Positions 1 through 7,700 of a DNA stretch of 52,163 bases are shown here, in pieces (the first letter of the stretch is position 1; every line of letters starts with the position of its first letter). A model generated the notes under the pieces. The model saw only the letters and a program-made list of their open reading frames with translations. It was not told the DNA's origin and searched no databases. The stretch is from Candidatus Aminicenantota bacterium (GTDB taxonomy: Bacteria > Acidobacteriota > Aminicenantia > Aminicenantales > Aminicenantaceae). The stretch is from contig JAUVXM010000011.1 in assembly GCA_030603565.1 (NCBI GenBank), positions 1 to 52,163 on the forward strand, read 5' to 3'. The translations under genes were made by a program, and so were the position numbers.

Positions 1-329
1 AAAGATGAAATTCAGGTGTGGCCTGTGCTCGCTTCAGATTTTTAACGCCATTCCTCTTCGTTTTTCTCGGCGTCTGCGCAACTCCCCCCGTCCGTGGGTC
101 AAACATGCTCAACGTCCGACTACGTCGGATTCCCTCGAAAAAACTCATCAGAAGGCTAAATCTTCAATGTCGCTACAGCCACATCAGAATTTCGTTATAG
201 AAAAATCTTTTACCATAACATTTTACATTTTACAATTCACATTTCAAGGTTTTTTACATTTACAATTTTCCATTAACTATTTTCCGCTTTTCCGCACCTG
301 CAGCAACCTCGACTCGTGAATAATCCAGG
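1..329 (+). repeat. Composite repeat A, copy 1 (left end outside window)
   Basis: The core at 5-200 is nearly identical to 9901-10098. It is an imperfect inverted repeat: its start (GAAATTCAGGTGTGGC) pairs with its end (GCCACATCAGAATTTC). The core is followed by an AT-rich stretch of ATTTTAC/ATTTTCC-like units (about 215-290). An outer end, CTCGTGAATAATCCAGG, closes the element at 313-329; it is the inverse of the outer left end CCTGGACTATTCATAA seen in other copies. Open frames across the core are chance. Bases 330-439 hold only AT-rich sequence with a few more heptamer-like units. Confidence 0.8.
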
Positions 330-439
330 TTAGAGAGTATAAAATAAATTAATACAAAGGTAAACAAAGACTCTGGAAAACAGTAAATGGAGAATAGAAA
401 ATAGCACCACCATATTTAATAAGGGAGCAAGAATGAAAC

Positions 440-516
440 TGGTCGGGACGAGCGGATTTGAACCGCTGACCCCACGCACCCCAAGCGTGTGCGCTACCAG
501 GCTGCGCCACGTCCCG
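440..516 (-). tRNA. tRNA-Pro (anticodon GGG), CCA encoded
   Basis: The minus strand folds as a full cloverleaf. The 7-bp acceptor stem is CGGGACG/CGTCCCG with discriminator A and an encoded CCA. The D arm is GCAGCCTGGTAGCGC. The anticodon stem CACGC/GCGTG encloses loop TTGGGGT, giving anticodon GGG. The T arm holds GGTTCAAATCC. It lies just downstream of the MerR-type gene and on the same strand, as in many proteobacterial merR-tRNA-Pro pairs. Confidence 0.96.
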
Positions 517-579
517 ACTGTAAGGATGGTCATTATAGCAGAGAAACTGAATATAACAAAAGGAAAATGTTTTATTGTT

Positions 580-933
580 TTATTTTTCCAGCTCTGTGAT
601 AATGCTTTTGAGTTGATTTTTGATTTGGAAGAGGATTTTCTTCAGACGTTCAGGGTGGACGGGAGCAGAACCTTTGATTCCAAATTCTTGCTCTATCTTT
701 CTTTTTGCTCCAGCTAAAGTAAAACCCTGGCTGTCCAACAGTTCTTTTATGCGGATTATTATTGACAGGTCTTTTTTTCTAAAGATCTTATTTCCGGAAC
801 GTGTCTGGCCGGCATTGAGGAAATAAAATTCATTTTCCCAGGATTCGATTATTTTTGATTCAAGATCTGTTAAGCGGGAAACTTCCTTGAGAGTAAAAAC
901 AAGTTTATCCGGAATATTATTCTTTTGTTTCAT
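580..933 (-). CDS. MerR-family HTH transcriptional regulator
   Basis: A 117-residue protein with an N-terminal winged helix-turn-helix of the MerR type: LVFTLKEVSRLTDLESKIIE, then WENEF, then the wing region GNKIFRKKDL, and IIIRIKELLDSQGFTLAGAK, which is the typical third and fourth helix. The C-terminus (about residues 88-117) is a short helix likely used for dimerisation. There are no cysteines for metal binding, so the inducer is unknown. It resembles the small MerR proteins that sit between pheT/ihfA and tRNA-Pro in proteobacteria, and a tRNA-Pro does follow here. The start codon lies two bases beyond a repeat end (936 onward), which also provides the weak AGG in front of it. Confidence 0.8.
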   Translation of the reverse strand: MKQKNNIPDKLVFTLKEVSRLTDLESKIIESWENEFYFLNAGQTRSGNKIFRKKDLSIIIRIKELLDSQGFTLAGAKRKIEQEFGIKGSAPVHPERLKKILFQIKNQLKSIITELEK

Positions 934-935
934 AT

Positions 936-1016
936 CCTGAACTATTCATAAAAAATATTGGAAAATTAACTTTATCATGGAATAAATACTTACGTCAATA
1001 TATGATATAATTCAGC
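936..1016. repeat. Short repeat-A type palindrome
   Basis: It starts with CCTGAACTATTCATAA, the outer end of repeat A, and ends with the imperfect inverse ATATAATTCAGC. It fills the space between the divergent merR-like gene and rarA. A TATAAT at 1006-1011, overlapping the right end, could be the -10 box of rarA; no good -35 box is seen. Confidence 0.55.
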
Positions 1017-1022
1017 TGAGTT

Positions 1023-2330
1023 ATGAGCAATAAAATAACAAAGCACACTCCTTTGGCTGAAAGGATGAGGCCTAAATCACTCGACCAGTTCTACGGGCAG
1101 GAACACCTGCTTGGTGAAGGGAAAATACTGTCCTGTCTTATAAAGTCAAAACAATTGGTCTCCCTGATCTTTTGGGGTCCTCCCGGTTCTGGTAAGACGA
1201 CTTTAGGTTACATATTAGCTGACCGTTTTGATTTTCCATGTTTATTTTTCAGTGCAGTTCTTTCTAGTATTAAGGAAGTAAAAAAAGTAATGTCTAAAGC
1301 TGAAGATCATAAAAAAATGTATGAACAGCCAACCGTAATTTTTATCGATGAGATTCACCGCTTTAATAAAGCCCAGCAGGCTGCTTTTTTACCCTATGGT
1401 GAAAGAGGGGATATAATTTTATTTGGATCTACTACAGAGAACCCTTCCTTTGAAATCATTGCTCCCTTGCTTTCCCGTACCAAGGTTCTTGTTCTAAAAC
1501 CATTATCAGATGATACTCTTAAGAATATTATCAGGGAGGCATCTAAGGATAAGGAAAAAGGATTGGGAAAGCTTAAGATAAAAATAGAAGATCAAGCCCT
1601 ACAAAATATTATTAATTATGCCAATGGTGACGCCCGGCGGGCTTTAAATACATTGGAAATTTCTGCAAACCTTGCAATTAAAGGCATGATTACACCTGCT
1701 GAAGTCAAAGAAGCTCTGCAGAAACGTATTCTACTATACGATAAAAAAGGCGAAGAACATTTTAATCTGATATCCGCACTGCATAAAAGCTTGAGAAACA
1801 GTGATGTAGATGCTGCGCTTTATTGGTTGGCAAGGATGGTTTCCGCCGGAGAGGAGCGTCTCTATATCGCTCGACGATTAGTGCGGTTTGCCTCGGAGGA
1901 TATTGGCCTTGCCGACCCAAATGCGCTGAGGATTGCCATGGATGCAAAAAATGCCTATGAATTTATTGGGTCTCCTGAAGGAGAACTTGCCCTTGCCGAG
2001 GCTGTTATATACTTAGCCTCAGCACCGAAAAGTAATAGTGCTTATGCTGCCTTTAAAAATGCTATGAAGGATGTTGAGAATAGTCCTTTTGAGCCTGTTC
2101 CCCTGCATCTAAGGAATCCGGTTACATCTTTGATGAAAGAGACAGGCTATGGAAAAGATTATAAATATGCTCATAATTTTAAGAACAGCACAACATCTAT
2201 GGAGACTTTACCTGAAGAATTGAAGGGAAGAAAATATTATGAACCAGGTGATCTAGGTATGGAAAAAGAGATTAGAAAAAGAATCGAGTGGTGGAATAAA
2301 TTAAAATCAAAGCAAAAATCAGAAGAATAA
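1023..2330 (+). CDS. rarA: Replication-associated recombination protein A (RarA/MgsA AAA ATPase)
   Basis: The protein has 435 residues, the normal length for RarA/Mgs1/WRNIP1 ATPases, which act at stalled replication forks. The N-terminal LAERMRPKSLDQFYGQEHLL is the family signature. Walker A is GPPGSGKT (about residue 52), Walker B is VIFIDEIHRFN, and sensor 1 is GSTTENPSFE. The C-terminal part holds the tetramerisation domain (SLRNSDVDAALYWLARMVSAGE, then RLVRFASEDIGLADP). No strong Shine-Dalgarno is seen before the ATG, but the alignment to the family supports this start. It stands alone between a regulator and a small reverse frame. Confidence 0.95.
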   Translation: MSNKITKHTPLAERMRPKSLDQFYGQEHLLGEGKILSCLIKSKQLVSLIFWGPPGSGKTTLGYILADRFDFPCLFFSAVLSSIKEVKKVMSKAEDHKKMYEQPTVIFIDEIHRFNKAQQAAFLPYGERGDIILFGSTTENPSFEIIAPLLSRTKVLVLKPLSDDTLKNIIREASKDKEKGLGKLKIKIEDQALQNIINYANGDARRALNTLEISANLAIKGMITPAEVKEALQKRILLYDKKGEEHFNLISALHKSLRNSDVDAALYWLARMVSAGEERLYIARRLVRFASEDIGLADPNALRIAMDAKNAYEFIGSPEGELALAEAVIYLASAPKSNSAYAAFKNAMKDVENSPFEPVPLHLRNPVTSLMKETGYGKDYKYAHNFKNSTTSMETLPEELKGRKYYEPGDLGMEKEIRKRIEWWNKLKSKQKSEE

Positions 2331-2334
2331 TACG

Positions 2335-2496
2335 TCATTTTTCCTTAAGCAGATAATATATTTCCCAGCTGATATCATCCGCTAAACAGCCGATGCATGA
2401 GTTTTTTGTTGTAGCTAGTTCATCATCCTTGATTTTTTCTTTTATGATTTTTTTAACCTTTTTACGTATTTTATAGAGTTGAATGTAATCGATCAT
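2335..2496 (-). CDS. Small hypothetical protein with CxxC (53 aa)
   Basis: The minus strand carries ATG at 2496 and TGA at 2337, giving 53 residues. It starts MIDYIQLYKIRKKVKK, is basic at first, and ends in an acidic and aromatic tail. SCIGC in the middle gives a CxxC pair that could bind metal or form a disulfide. I recognise no family. It occupies an otherwise empty 336-base gap downstream of rarA in opposite orientation. No clear Shine-Dalgarno precedes it. Composition is protein-like, but coding is unproven; the gap could instead be non-coding. Confidence 0.4.
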   Translation of the reverse strand: MIDYIQLYKIRKKVKKIIKEKIKDDELATTKNSCIGCLADDISWEIYYLLKEK

Positions 2497-2603
2497 AGGA
2501 CTTTTTATAAAATGATAACAGCTTGCTGATTCTAAGTAAAGAGCATCGATTCATCTTGAAAGAGGAATTGTCCAATAAAGCTGCTTATTTTATCTTTTTC
2601 AGA

Positions 2604-2633
2604 TTGAGAAGTAAGGGCAAAAAATGTTATCAT
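2604..2633 (+). promoter_or_regulatory. Candidate sigma70 promoter for the 2667 operon
   Basis: TTGAGA at 2604-2609 and TATCAT at 2628-2633 are 18 bases apart and lie about 30 bases before the start codon. The fit to consensus is moderate. Confidence 0.4.
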
Positions 2634-2666
2634 AAAAACCTATTGTCAACCTAAAGCAATGAATAA

Positions 2667-4667
2667 ATGAAACAATTTTCTTCAATTTTCTATTTACCAT
2701 TTTCCATTTACCGGATTTTTATTATATTGCTTATCCTGGCTTTGGCTTCATGTTCGCTTTTTAAGGCAAAGACACTTCTTTACCCTGATGGGATCATCTT
2801 CCCAATGGAAAAAATCCGGGAAAGTTTTTTTGATAGTGAGCCTATTGAGATAATTCACAGAGAAAAAAACAAATTGTATTTTTCTACTCGGGGGGGGAAA
2901 GTAATCTGTTTTGACATTGAAGAAAAAAAAACGGCTTGGGAATTTCAGGTCAAGGGAAAAATAGAATCACCTCTGAACCGAGGACAGGATAATTTTTATG
3001 TGCATAATGATAAGGGCATATTGTATTGCCTGAGCTTGAGGGGAAAGCTAATATGGGAAACAAAGATCGGAGATAAAATTACAAGTGGCGTCCATGAAAG
3101 CGGCTCAAAAGTATATTTAGGAACTGAGAAAGGGAAGCTTATTGCTCTTAATGAAAAAGGGGAAAAGCTCTGGTTTTTCAAGTCAGGAGGAGAGATAAAG
3201 TCGATTCCCGTATCAGCAGCAGGCAAAGTCATTTTCGGATGCGATGATGGAAAAATATATTTTATCAACACTGACGGCATTCTTATTAATACTTATGAGA
3301 CTGAAGGTAAAGTCAGGGGCAGTTTCCTGGTGGATAATAATTTGCTTTATTTTGGGTCCTATGATCATTATTTTTATTGTTTTGATATTAAAAAGCACAA
3401 AGTCAAGTGGCGGATAAAAACTGGAGGCATCATTCATTCTTTTCCTGTGTCTTGGGGAAAGCGGATTTATTTTCTGAGTTACAATAATGTTTTATACTGT
3501 CTGAATAAAAAAAACGGGACTATTATATGGTGGACCATTGTTCCTGCCCGAAGTTTTTACAGATTGGAGTTTGCAGATGATAAAATTGTTGTCTCATCTA
3601 TGTCGGATAAGCTGATCTGTTTTGATGCGAAAACAGGAGAACAGAAGGGAAGTTATAATGCCCTGTGGGAGGCAGGAAGTAATCCTTTATGGGTAGATCC
3701 CTACCTGATAATTTCAGTTTATGATGAGGATGAAGAAACTGCGAAGCTTATATTCATGCAAAAGGAAGTTAAGGTGTCTTTATCTGCCTCCAAAATTTCT
3801 CCTCGGAATATTAATGAAGAAGTTGTTTTTACGGCAGAGGTCACTGGATTTTATCTTCCTCAATATGAGTTTTATTCCCACCGTTTTATAAAAATTAATT
3901 TTGGTTTTTTCCCCTTACCGGTGGTCCCATTTACCCAGGAACGGGAGATTGTTCAGGCTAAATCAGAGGAGAATACTTGGAGCTGGTTTCCCGAAGATGA
4001 AGGGATACACCGGATTGAAGTTTTGGCTGAGGATGAAAAAGAAAAGTCTGAAGCTGAAATATATTTTGAAATCACAAAAAGTGATGAAGAAGATGCAAAT
4101 AAAAATAAAGGAGATTTAGGTATGAACCGGAATGAAGCTTTCGAATTAGTGAAAAAAAATCTGAAAAATAAGAACCTGGTGAAGCACTCGCTTTCTGTAG
4201 AAGCCTGTATGAGAGCTTTGGCGGAAAAACTCGGGGAAGATGTGGAAAAATGGGGGTTAGCCGGGATCCTCCATGACATTGATTACGAGATGACTGAAAA
4301 AGACCCAGAGAAACACACTGTAGAGGCAGTTAAGATTCTGGAAGGGTTTAATGTGGGCTCAGATATTATCTATTCTATCCAGGCTCACGCCGGGATCGTT
4401 CCCTGCAAAAGTAAAATGGACTGGGCGATTTTTTCTATTGATCCTCTGACAGGGCTTATTATTGCTGCCACATTGATGCACCCCAATAAAAAATTAGAGG
4501 ATGTAGACCTGGGGTTTATCCAGAGAAGGTATAAGGAAAAAAGCTTTGCCAGGGGAGCAAAACGTGAGGATATCGAACAGATCGCCAATATCGACATGGA
4601 GCTGGATGAATTTATTTCAATTTGCCTTAAGGCAATGCAGGGGATTTCCAAAGAACTCGGCTTATGA
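2667..4667 (+). CDS. PQQ-propeller lipoprotein fused in frame to an HD-domain protein
   Basis: This is a 666-residue open frame. Residues 1-29 are a lipoprotein signal (hydrophobic stretch, lipobox ALASC with Cys29). Residues about 55-340 are PQQ/BamB-like beta-propeller blades, with repeats such as GKVICFDIEEKKTAWEFQVKG and GKLIALNEKGEKLWFFKSGG-like units. Residues about 365-470 look like an Ig-like/beta-sandwich domain. Residues 486-666 are an HD-domain hydrolase (LAGILHDIDYE, then KHTVEA). The first part should be exported; the last is normally a separate cytosolic protein. A strong internal Shine-Dalgarno precedes Met486, so two products are likely, and the lipoprotein may simply have lost its stop. 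The stop overlaps mobB by 4 bases. No Shine-Dalgarno is seen at the first ATG. Confidence 0.75.
   Translation: MKQFSSIFYLPFSIYRIFIILLILALASCSLFKAKTLLYPDGIIFPMEKIRESFFDSEPIEIIHREKNKLYFSTRGGKVICFDIEEKKTAWEFQVKGKIESPLNRGQDNFYVHNDKGILYCLSLRGKLIWETKIGDKITSGVHESGSKVYLGTEKGKLIALNEKGEKLWFFKSGGEIKSIPVSAAGKVIFGCDDGKIYFINTDGILINTYETEGKVRGSFLVDNNLLYFGSYDHYFYCFDIKKHKVKWRIKTGGIIHSFPVSWGKRIYFLSYNNVLYCLNKKNGTIIWWTIVPARSFYRLEFADDKIVVSSMSDKLICFDAKTGEQKGSYNALWEAGSNPLWVDPYLIISVYDEDEETAKLIFMQKEVKVSLSASKISPRNINEEVVFTAEVTGFYLPQYEFYSHRFIKINFGFFPLPVVPFTQEREIVQAKSEENTWSWFPEDEGIHRIEVLAEDEKEKSEAEIYFEITKSDEEDANKNKGDLGMNRNEAFELVKKNLKNKNLVKHSLSVEACMRALAEKLGEDVEKWGLAGILHDIDYEMTEKDPEKHTVEAVKILEGFNVGSDIIYSIQAHAGIVPCKSKMDWAIFSIDPLTGLIIAATLMHPNKKLEDVDLGFIQRRYKEKSFARGAKREDIEQIANIDMELDEFISICLKAMQGISKELGL
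4122..4667 (+). CDS. HD-domain (HDIG-type) hydrolase, internal start
   Basis: AAAGGAG at 4108-4114 lies eight bases before ATG at 4122, which is in frame with the upstream lipoprotein frame. The resulting 181-residue protein begins MNRNEAFELVKKNLKNKNLV and has the length and layout of stand-alone cytosolic HD-domain proteins: a helical start, GLAGILHDIDYE with the metal-binding HD pair, KHTVEA, and QAHAG. Its substrate is unknown; relatives are phosphohydrolases. It is followed at once by mobB (4-base overlap). I judge internal initiation more likely than a real fusion protein, but both are possible. Confidence 0.55.
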   Translation: MNRNEAFELVKKNLKNKNLVKHSLSVEACMRALAEKLGEDVEKWGLAGILHDIDYEMTEKDPEKHTVEAVKILEGFNVGSDIIYSIQAHAGIVPCKSKMDWAIFSIDPLTGLIIAATLMHPNKKLEDVDLGFIQRRYKEKSFARGAKREDIEQIANIDMELDEFISICLKAMQGISKELGL

Positions 4668-5158
4668 GATTGATTTCTTTTGTGGGGGATTCTAATACCG
4701 GTAAAACAGAGCTAATAAAGAGGCTTATTAAAGAATTATCTCAAAGGGGATATTCTGTAGCTGTGATCAAACACTGTGTCCATGGTTTTACATTAAGCCC
4801 TGAGGGGAAGGATTCCAGCCAATTCATGGAAGCGGGAGCAGACAGCACAGCAATGTTATCTCCAGAGCGGGTAGCTGTGCTTTTTAGAAATGATGCTGAA
4901 GTAAGTTATGAAGGAATTGCCTGGGAGTTTTTCCCGGGAGCTGATTTTGTGTTGGTCGAAGGGGGACGGGATGACCACAAAACTCGTAAGATAGAGGTTT
5001 TGCGAAAGGGCATCTCAGAAAAAGTGACATGTCCGCTCAATGAGTTGGCTGCTGTAGTCTCAGATGAAAAGATAGAAATAAATAGACCGGTTTTTAATCC
5101 GGAAGAGACCGTTAAAATCGCTGATCTTTTGGAGAAGGAGTATAAAAATGAACAATAA
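4664..5158 (+). CDS. mobB: Molybdopterin-guanine dinucleotide biosynthesis protein MobB
   Basis: A 164-residue P-loop GTPase of the MobB family: Walker A GDSNTGKTE at residues 8-16, VIKHCVHGF (the conserved KH), DSSQFMEAGAD, and VLVEGGRDDHKTRKIEV near the end. MobB assists in attaching a nucleotide to molybdopterin. The ATG overlaps the stop of the HD protein (ATGA), so translation is probably coupled. A molybdenum/tungsten link fits the nearby AOR gene (7735) and the Moco-riboswitch-like leader (7468-7590), although MobA is not in the window. Confidence 0.92.
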   Translation: MRLISFVGDSNTGKTELIKRLIKELSQRGYSVAVIKHCVHGFTLSPEGKDSSQFMEAGADSTAMLSPERVAVLFRNDAEVSYEGIAWEFFPGADFVLVEGGRDDHKTRKIEVLRKGISEKVTCPLNELAAVVSDEKIEINRPVFNPEETVKIADLLEKEYKNEQ

Positions 5159-5450
5159 AATATCTTTTACAATTGATAAGAAGGATATTCCTTTAAATAG
5201 ATTTACCCAACAGATAGTCAGGAATATCGCTCTTGGGATTTTTGCTTCTTTAAAGGATGTCAACGAATATTCTGATACGTTGGTGTTTTATATGAAAAAG
5301 AATAATCAAATTTCTTTGGAGGCCGATGGCGTTGCAGTTGAAATAAATGAATTTGTCATTAAGCTCTCCAGCAATATTTTCCAGGCGATACTGGCATCAT
5401 TGGACGGTATTCCGGATAAGCAGGATTTAGTAGTTATAAAGATTAGATGA
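5148..5450 (+). CDS. Hypothetical protein (100 aa), last gene of the mobB operon
   Basis: This 100-residue protein is not recognised. It starts within the last 11 bases of mobB, with AAGGAG (5132-5137) upstream, so it is almost certainly translated from the same message. It has alternating hydrophobic patterns (LNRFTQQIVRNIALGIFASL; EFVIKLSSNIFQAILASLDG), no membrane helix, no cysteine and no signal peptide. The end, QDLVVIKIR, looks like an edge beta strand. A cytosolic alpha/beta protein is likely. The context suggests a partner of MobB, but that is inference. Confidence 0.75.
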   Translation: MNNKISFTIDKKDIPLNRFTQQIVRNIALGIFASLKDVNEYSDTLVFYMKKNNQISLEADGVAVEINEFVIKLSSNIFQAILASLDGIPDKQDLVVIKIR

Positions 5451-5469
5451 AATCCCTTTGTTTCCTATT

Positions 5470-5497
5470 ACTTCGCAAAGCGAAGTGATGAGGGAGG
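5470..5497 (+). repeat. Repeat E copy 1 (ACTTCGC/GCGAAGT hairpin)
   Basis: ACTTCGC (5470-5476), loop AAA and GCGAAGT (5480-5486) form a perfect 7-bp stem, followed by GATGAGGG. The same unit lies at 40698-40726 (reverse) and 49059-49091. It sits between two convergent genes and may act as a terminator, although no T-run follows. Confidence 0.6.
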
Positions 5498-5503
5498 GGA
5501 TGT

Positions 5504-7450
5504 TTACAGAAGCGAAGCTTTGAATCCCAGCTCAAAGTAGCGTCCGCGCCAGGGGAATCCGGGTTCAGAATAAATATATAGGTTGAATATATTGGTTGCC
5601 TTAGCAAATAACTCATACCGGTTGATCTGAAAGGATATTATTGAGTCCAGATTGAAATAAGCAGGGATATTTAGAAGTTCTTGGGAGTAGAAATCCAGCC
5701 ATGAGGAGGAGGATGCCATCAACCCCATAAACCCGATACGTACTTGTTTATGTGGAAATACCTGGCAGTTAAAGTTCAGATTGTGAGCCGGCAGCGCATC
5801 CAGAGGCCGGTCATCGCTTTCATTACGGTGGTCAAGATAGGTGTAATTGAAAGTGGCGGATAGCCAGGGGAATGATTTCTGCATCTGTATTTCAAAACCA
5901 TTAATGTAAGCTTTGGCGATATTAAAATAGCGGCGTTGAAAACCATATTCAGGCAGGCGTACACTGTCTATCATATTTTTAAAAGTGGTGATAAAAACTG
6001 CGCCTGTAACAAAGATGTCTTTTTTATAGGTAAATCCCAGCTCCCAGTTTGTTCCTGCTTCGCTGAGAAGGTCAGGGTTTCCGGAGGAGCTTGAGTACAT
6101 GGAACGCATAGAAGGAAATTTTGATTTTTTGGAACAGGAAAAGTGCATATCAAGCTCAGGGATTGGAGAATATTTAATTCCCAGGAGGGGATTAAGCCTG
6201 GAATTGTCAGAACCTAAGAATTTGTCGAGATAATCATAACTAAGGCCACCGACAAGTTTCCAGTCGTCAAAAAGTCTTAAGTGGTCTTCGATGCCGATAG
6301 AGAAAGTTAGTTGGTCAAATATGTCCCAGGATTCACCTACATCACCCTGAGTACGTGCTTCATCTCCTTTGTAATTTATGGAAATCTTAAGCTGATTTTC
6401 CCGGCTTATATATATGTCTGTGAGGCCGAAAAGCCCGTAGACAGCATTATCAAAGGTGCTTTCAAAACGGCGCTGGGTCATTTCAGCATCTTTGAACATA
6501 TCCAGGGTATTATTATATTCCACATAATAAGCGCGGAAACGCAATGTTGATTTTTGTCCCAAAGCTGTGTATCCGCCAGTATTAAAACTATATCTGTCCC
6601 AATTTTTAAAGCGCCAGTATCTGGGTTTATAAGCATTGATCTCAGGCGGCATAGAATAATCAGAAAGGTATATACTGCTGTTAAAAAGGAGCTCGGTCTG
6701 ATCATTGGGGTTATAATAGAGCTTAGCATTGAGATTTGTTCTTTGATATTCACTACTGCTTCTTTCCATCCTGCTTCCGGTTTTTTCATCCGGGAAATAA
6801 AATCCATCTGAATCCTGGTAGAGCAATGTTCCTGAGAAGGCAAAACGATTCCATTGAAAACCTGATTGAAGTCCCAGGCTTCGAGTGCTTTTCCCCCCTA
6901 AAGATGTATTTATTGATAATACCGGTTTTCCTGAGGGTCTCTTGGTTATAACGTTGACTATTCCGCCTAAGGTATTAGGTCCATAGAGTACTGATGAGGG
7001 GCCTTTTGTGATCTGCAGGGAATCTATTCCCCCTGTGGCAATGGTTTTTAGGTCAAAAGTGCTGTAATAAGGCTCATATATAGGTATTCCGTCTATCAAA
7101 AGGGCGATGCGTTTTGCATCCATTCCTCTTAGTTTTAAGGTATATACAGATTTCTCACCCGAAGAGACTGCAACTCCAGGCGCATAACGGATAGCTTCGG
7201 AGAGATCAAGCGGTTTTATCTGTTCGATCTGGGTCGCACCCAGCTTTGTAACCGTGGATACGGGTAATTCCTTGGGATCTTCAGCCAAGACCAAAATTTC
7301 TTCAGTTATTTTTTTTTGGTCTTTTTTTAATTTTTTCTCTTGTTTCTCCTGATATTTTTGAGAAAAACCCAGGGAAGGAAGCAGAAGTAAGCCTGTGATC
7401 AGGAAACTGAAACTGATTTTTTTGAATATGATTGCATTTTTGGTGTCCAT
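5504..7450 (-). CDS. TonB-dependent outer-membrane receptor
   Basis: A 648-residue receptor. Residues 1-30 are a signal peptide (FSFLITGLLLLPSLGFSQ). A short Lys/Glu-rich linker and a TonB-box-like ITEEILVLAED follow. The plug domain (about 65-175) has IRYAPGVAV, YTLKLRGMD, ALLIDGIPIYE, ITKGPSSVLYGPNTLGGIVNVITK. The rest is a 22-strand barrel in the size range of BtuB/FepA-like receptors, with the late motif ATNIFNLYIYSEPGFPWRGR. It ends in Leu rather than the usual Phe. The substrate is not evident from sequence. The gene has its own sigma70 promoter and a structured leader resembling a Moco riboswitch, and AOR is divergent from it, so molybdenum/tungsten uptake is a plausible but unproven role. 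Confidence 0.93.
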   Translation of the reverse strand: MDTKNAIIFKKISFSFLITGLLLLPSLGFSQKYQEKQEKKLKKDQKKITEEILVLAEDPKELPVSTVTKLGATQIEQIKPLDLSEAIRYAPGVAVSSGEKSVYTLKLRGMDAKRIALLIDGIPIYEPYYSTFDLKTIATGGIDSLQITKGPSSVLYGPNTLGGIVNVITKRPSGKPVLSINTSLGGKSTRSLGLQSGFQWNRFAFSGTLLYQDSDGFYFPDEKTGSRMERSSSEYQRTNLNAKLYYNPNDQTELLFNSSIYLSDYSMPPEINAYKPRYWRFKNWDRYSFNTGGYTALGQKSTLRFRAYYVEYNNTLDMFKDAEMTQRRFESTFDNAVYGLFGLTDIYISRENQLKISINYKGDEARTQGDVGESWDIFDQLTFSIGIEDHLRLFDDWKLVGGLSYDYLDKFLGSDNSRLNPLLGIKYSPIPELDMHFSCSKKSKFPSMRSMYSSSSGNPDLLSEAGTNWELGFTYKKDIFVTGAVFITTFKNMIDSVRLPEYGFQRRYFNIAKAYINGFEIQMQKSFPWLSATFNYTYLDHRNESDDRPLDALPAHNLNFNCQVFPHKQVRIGFMGLMASSSSWLDFYSQELLNIPAYFNLDSIISFQINRYELFAKATNIFNLYIYSEPGFPWRGRYFELGFKASLL

Positions 7451-7467
7451 GATTTCTCCTTTTCAAA

Positions 7468-7590
7468 TACGGAAGGTAACCCCGTTTCCAGGGTTGCCCT
7501 GGCCTGGATTTCTCGTTTTTGTTGGAGAACCAGGCTCACGGTCAAAGAACATTGCTGAGATGCGTTAGCTCTTTTGACTCGGAGTAATTT
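7468..7590 (-). promoter_or_regulatory. Structured leader, candidate Moco (molybdenum/tungsten cofactor) riboswitch
   Basis: On the minus strand the transcript would begin just before TTACTCCGAG. An 11-bp stem (GCCTGGTTCTC with GAGAA-CCAGGC) follows. Then GGCAACCCTG pairs with CGGGGTTACC around a GAAA tetraloop, and the leader ends CTTCCG. This order (CUCCGAG start, GCCUGG/CCAGGC stem, GNRA-capped stem, UUACCUUCCG end) resembles the Moco RNA motif as I remember it; I could not run a covariance search. The aptamer ends about 12 bases before the Shine-Dalgarno AAAGGAG (7454-7460), so translation control is likely. The mobB and AOR neighbours support a Mo/W ligand. Confidence 0.55.
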
Positions 7591-7593
7591 TGG

Positions 7594-7622
7594 ATTATAG
7601 CAAGAAGGTCACGTAATATCAA
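7594..7622 (-). promoter_or_regulatory. Sigma70 promoter of the TonB-receptor gene
   Basis: On the minus strand TTGATA (7622-7617) and TATAAT (7599-7594) are separated by 17 bases. Transcription would start near 7587, immediately before the putative aptamer. Confidence 0.75.
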
Positions 7623-7642
7623 GTATGAACCTTAAAAGGCAA

Positions 7643-7671
7643 TTGATTATATCATTTATTATGAGTATCAT
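7643..7671 (+). promoter_or_regulatory. Candidate promoter of the AOR gene
   Basis: TTGATT (7643-7648) and TATCAT (7666-7671) are 17 bases apart. The region is shared with the divergent TonB-receptor promoter. The leader would contain a solitary repeat-A end at 7701-7716. Confidence 0.5.
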
Positions 7672-7700
7672 ATTGTAAACAAAAATATGAGACTACTTAA

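Noticed and set aside
5-319. Open frame of about 100 codons across repeat A copy 1, and its 73-codon counterpart at 9901-10122
   Set aside because: The frames lie in a palindromic repeat that also exists in broken and reversed forms, have no ribosome site, and shift frame between copies.
7468-7590. Cobalamin riboswitch before the TonB receptor
   Set aside because: The B12 box and the GCCACTG-type sequence are not present; the order of stems fits the Moco motif better.
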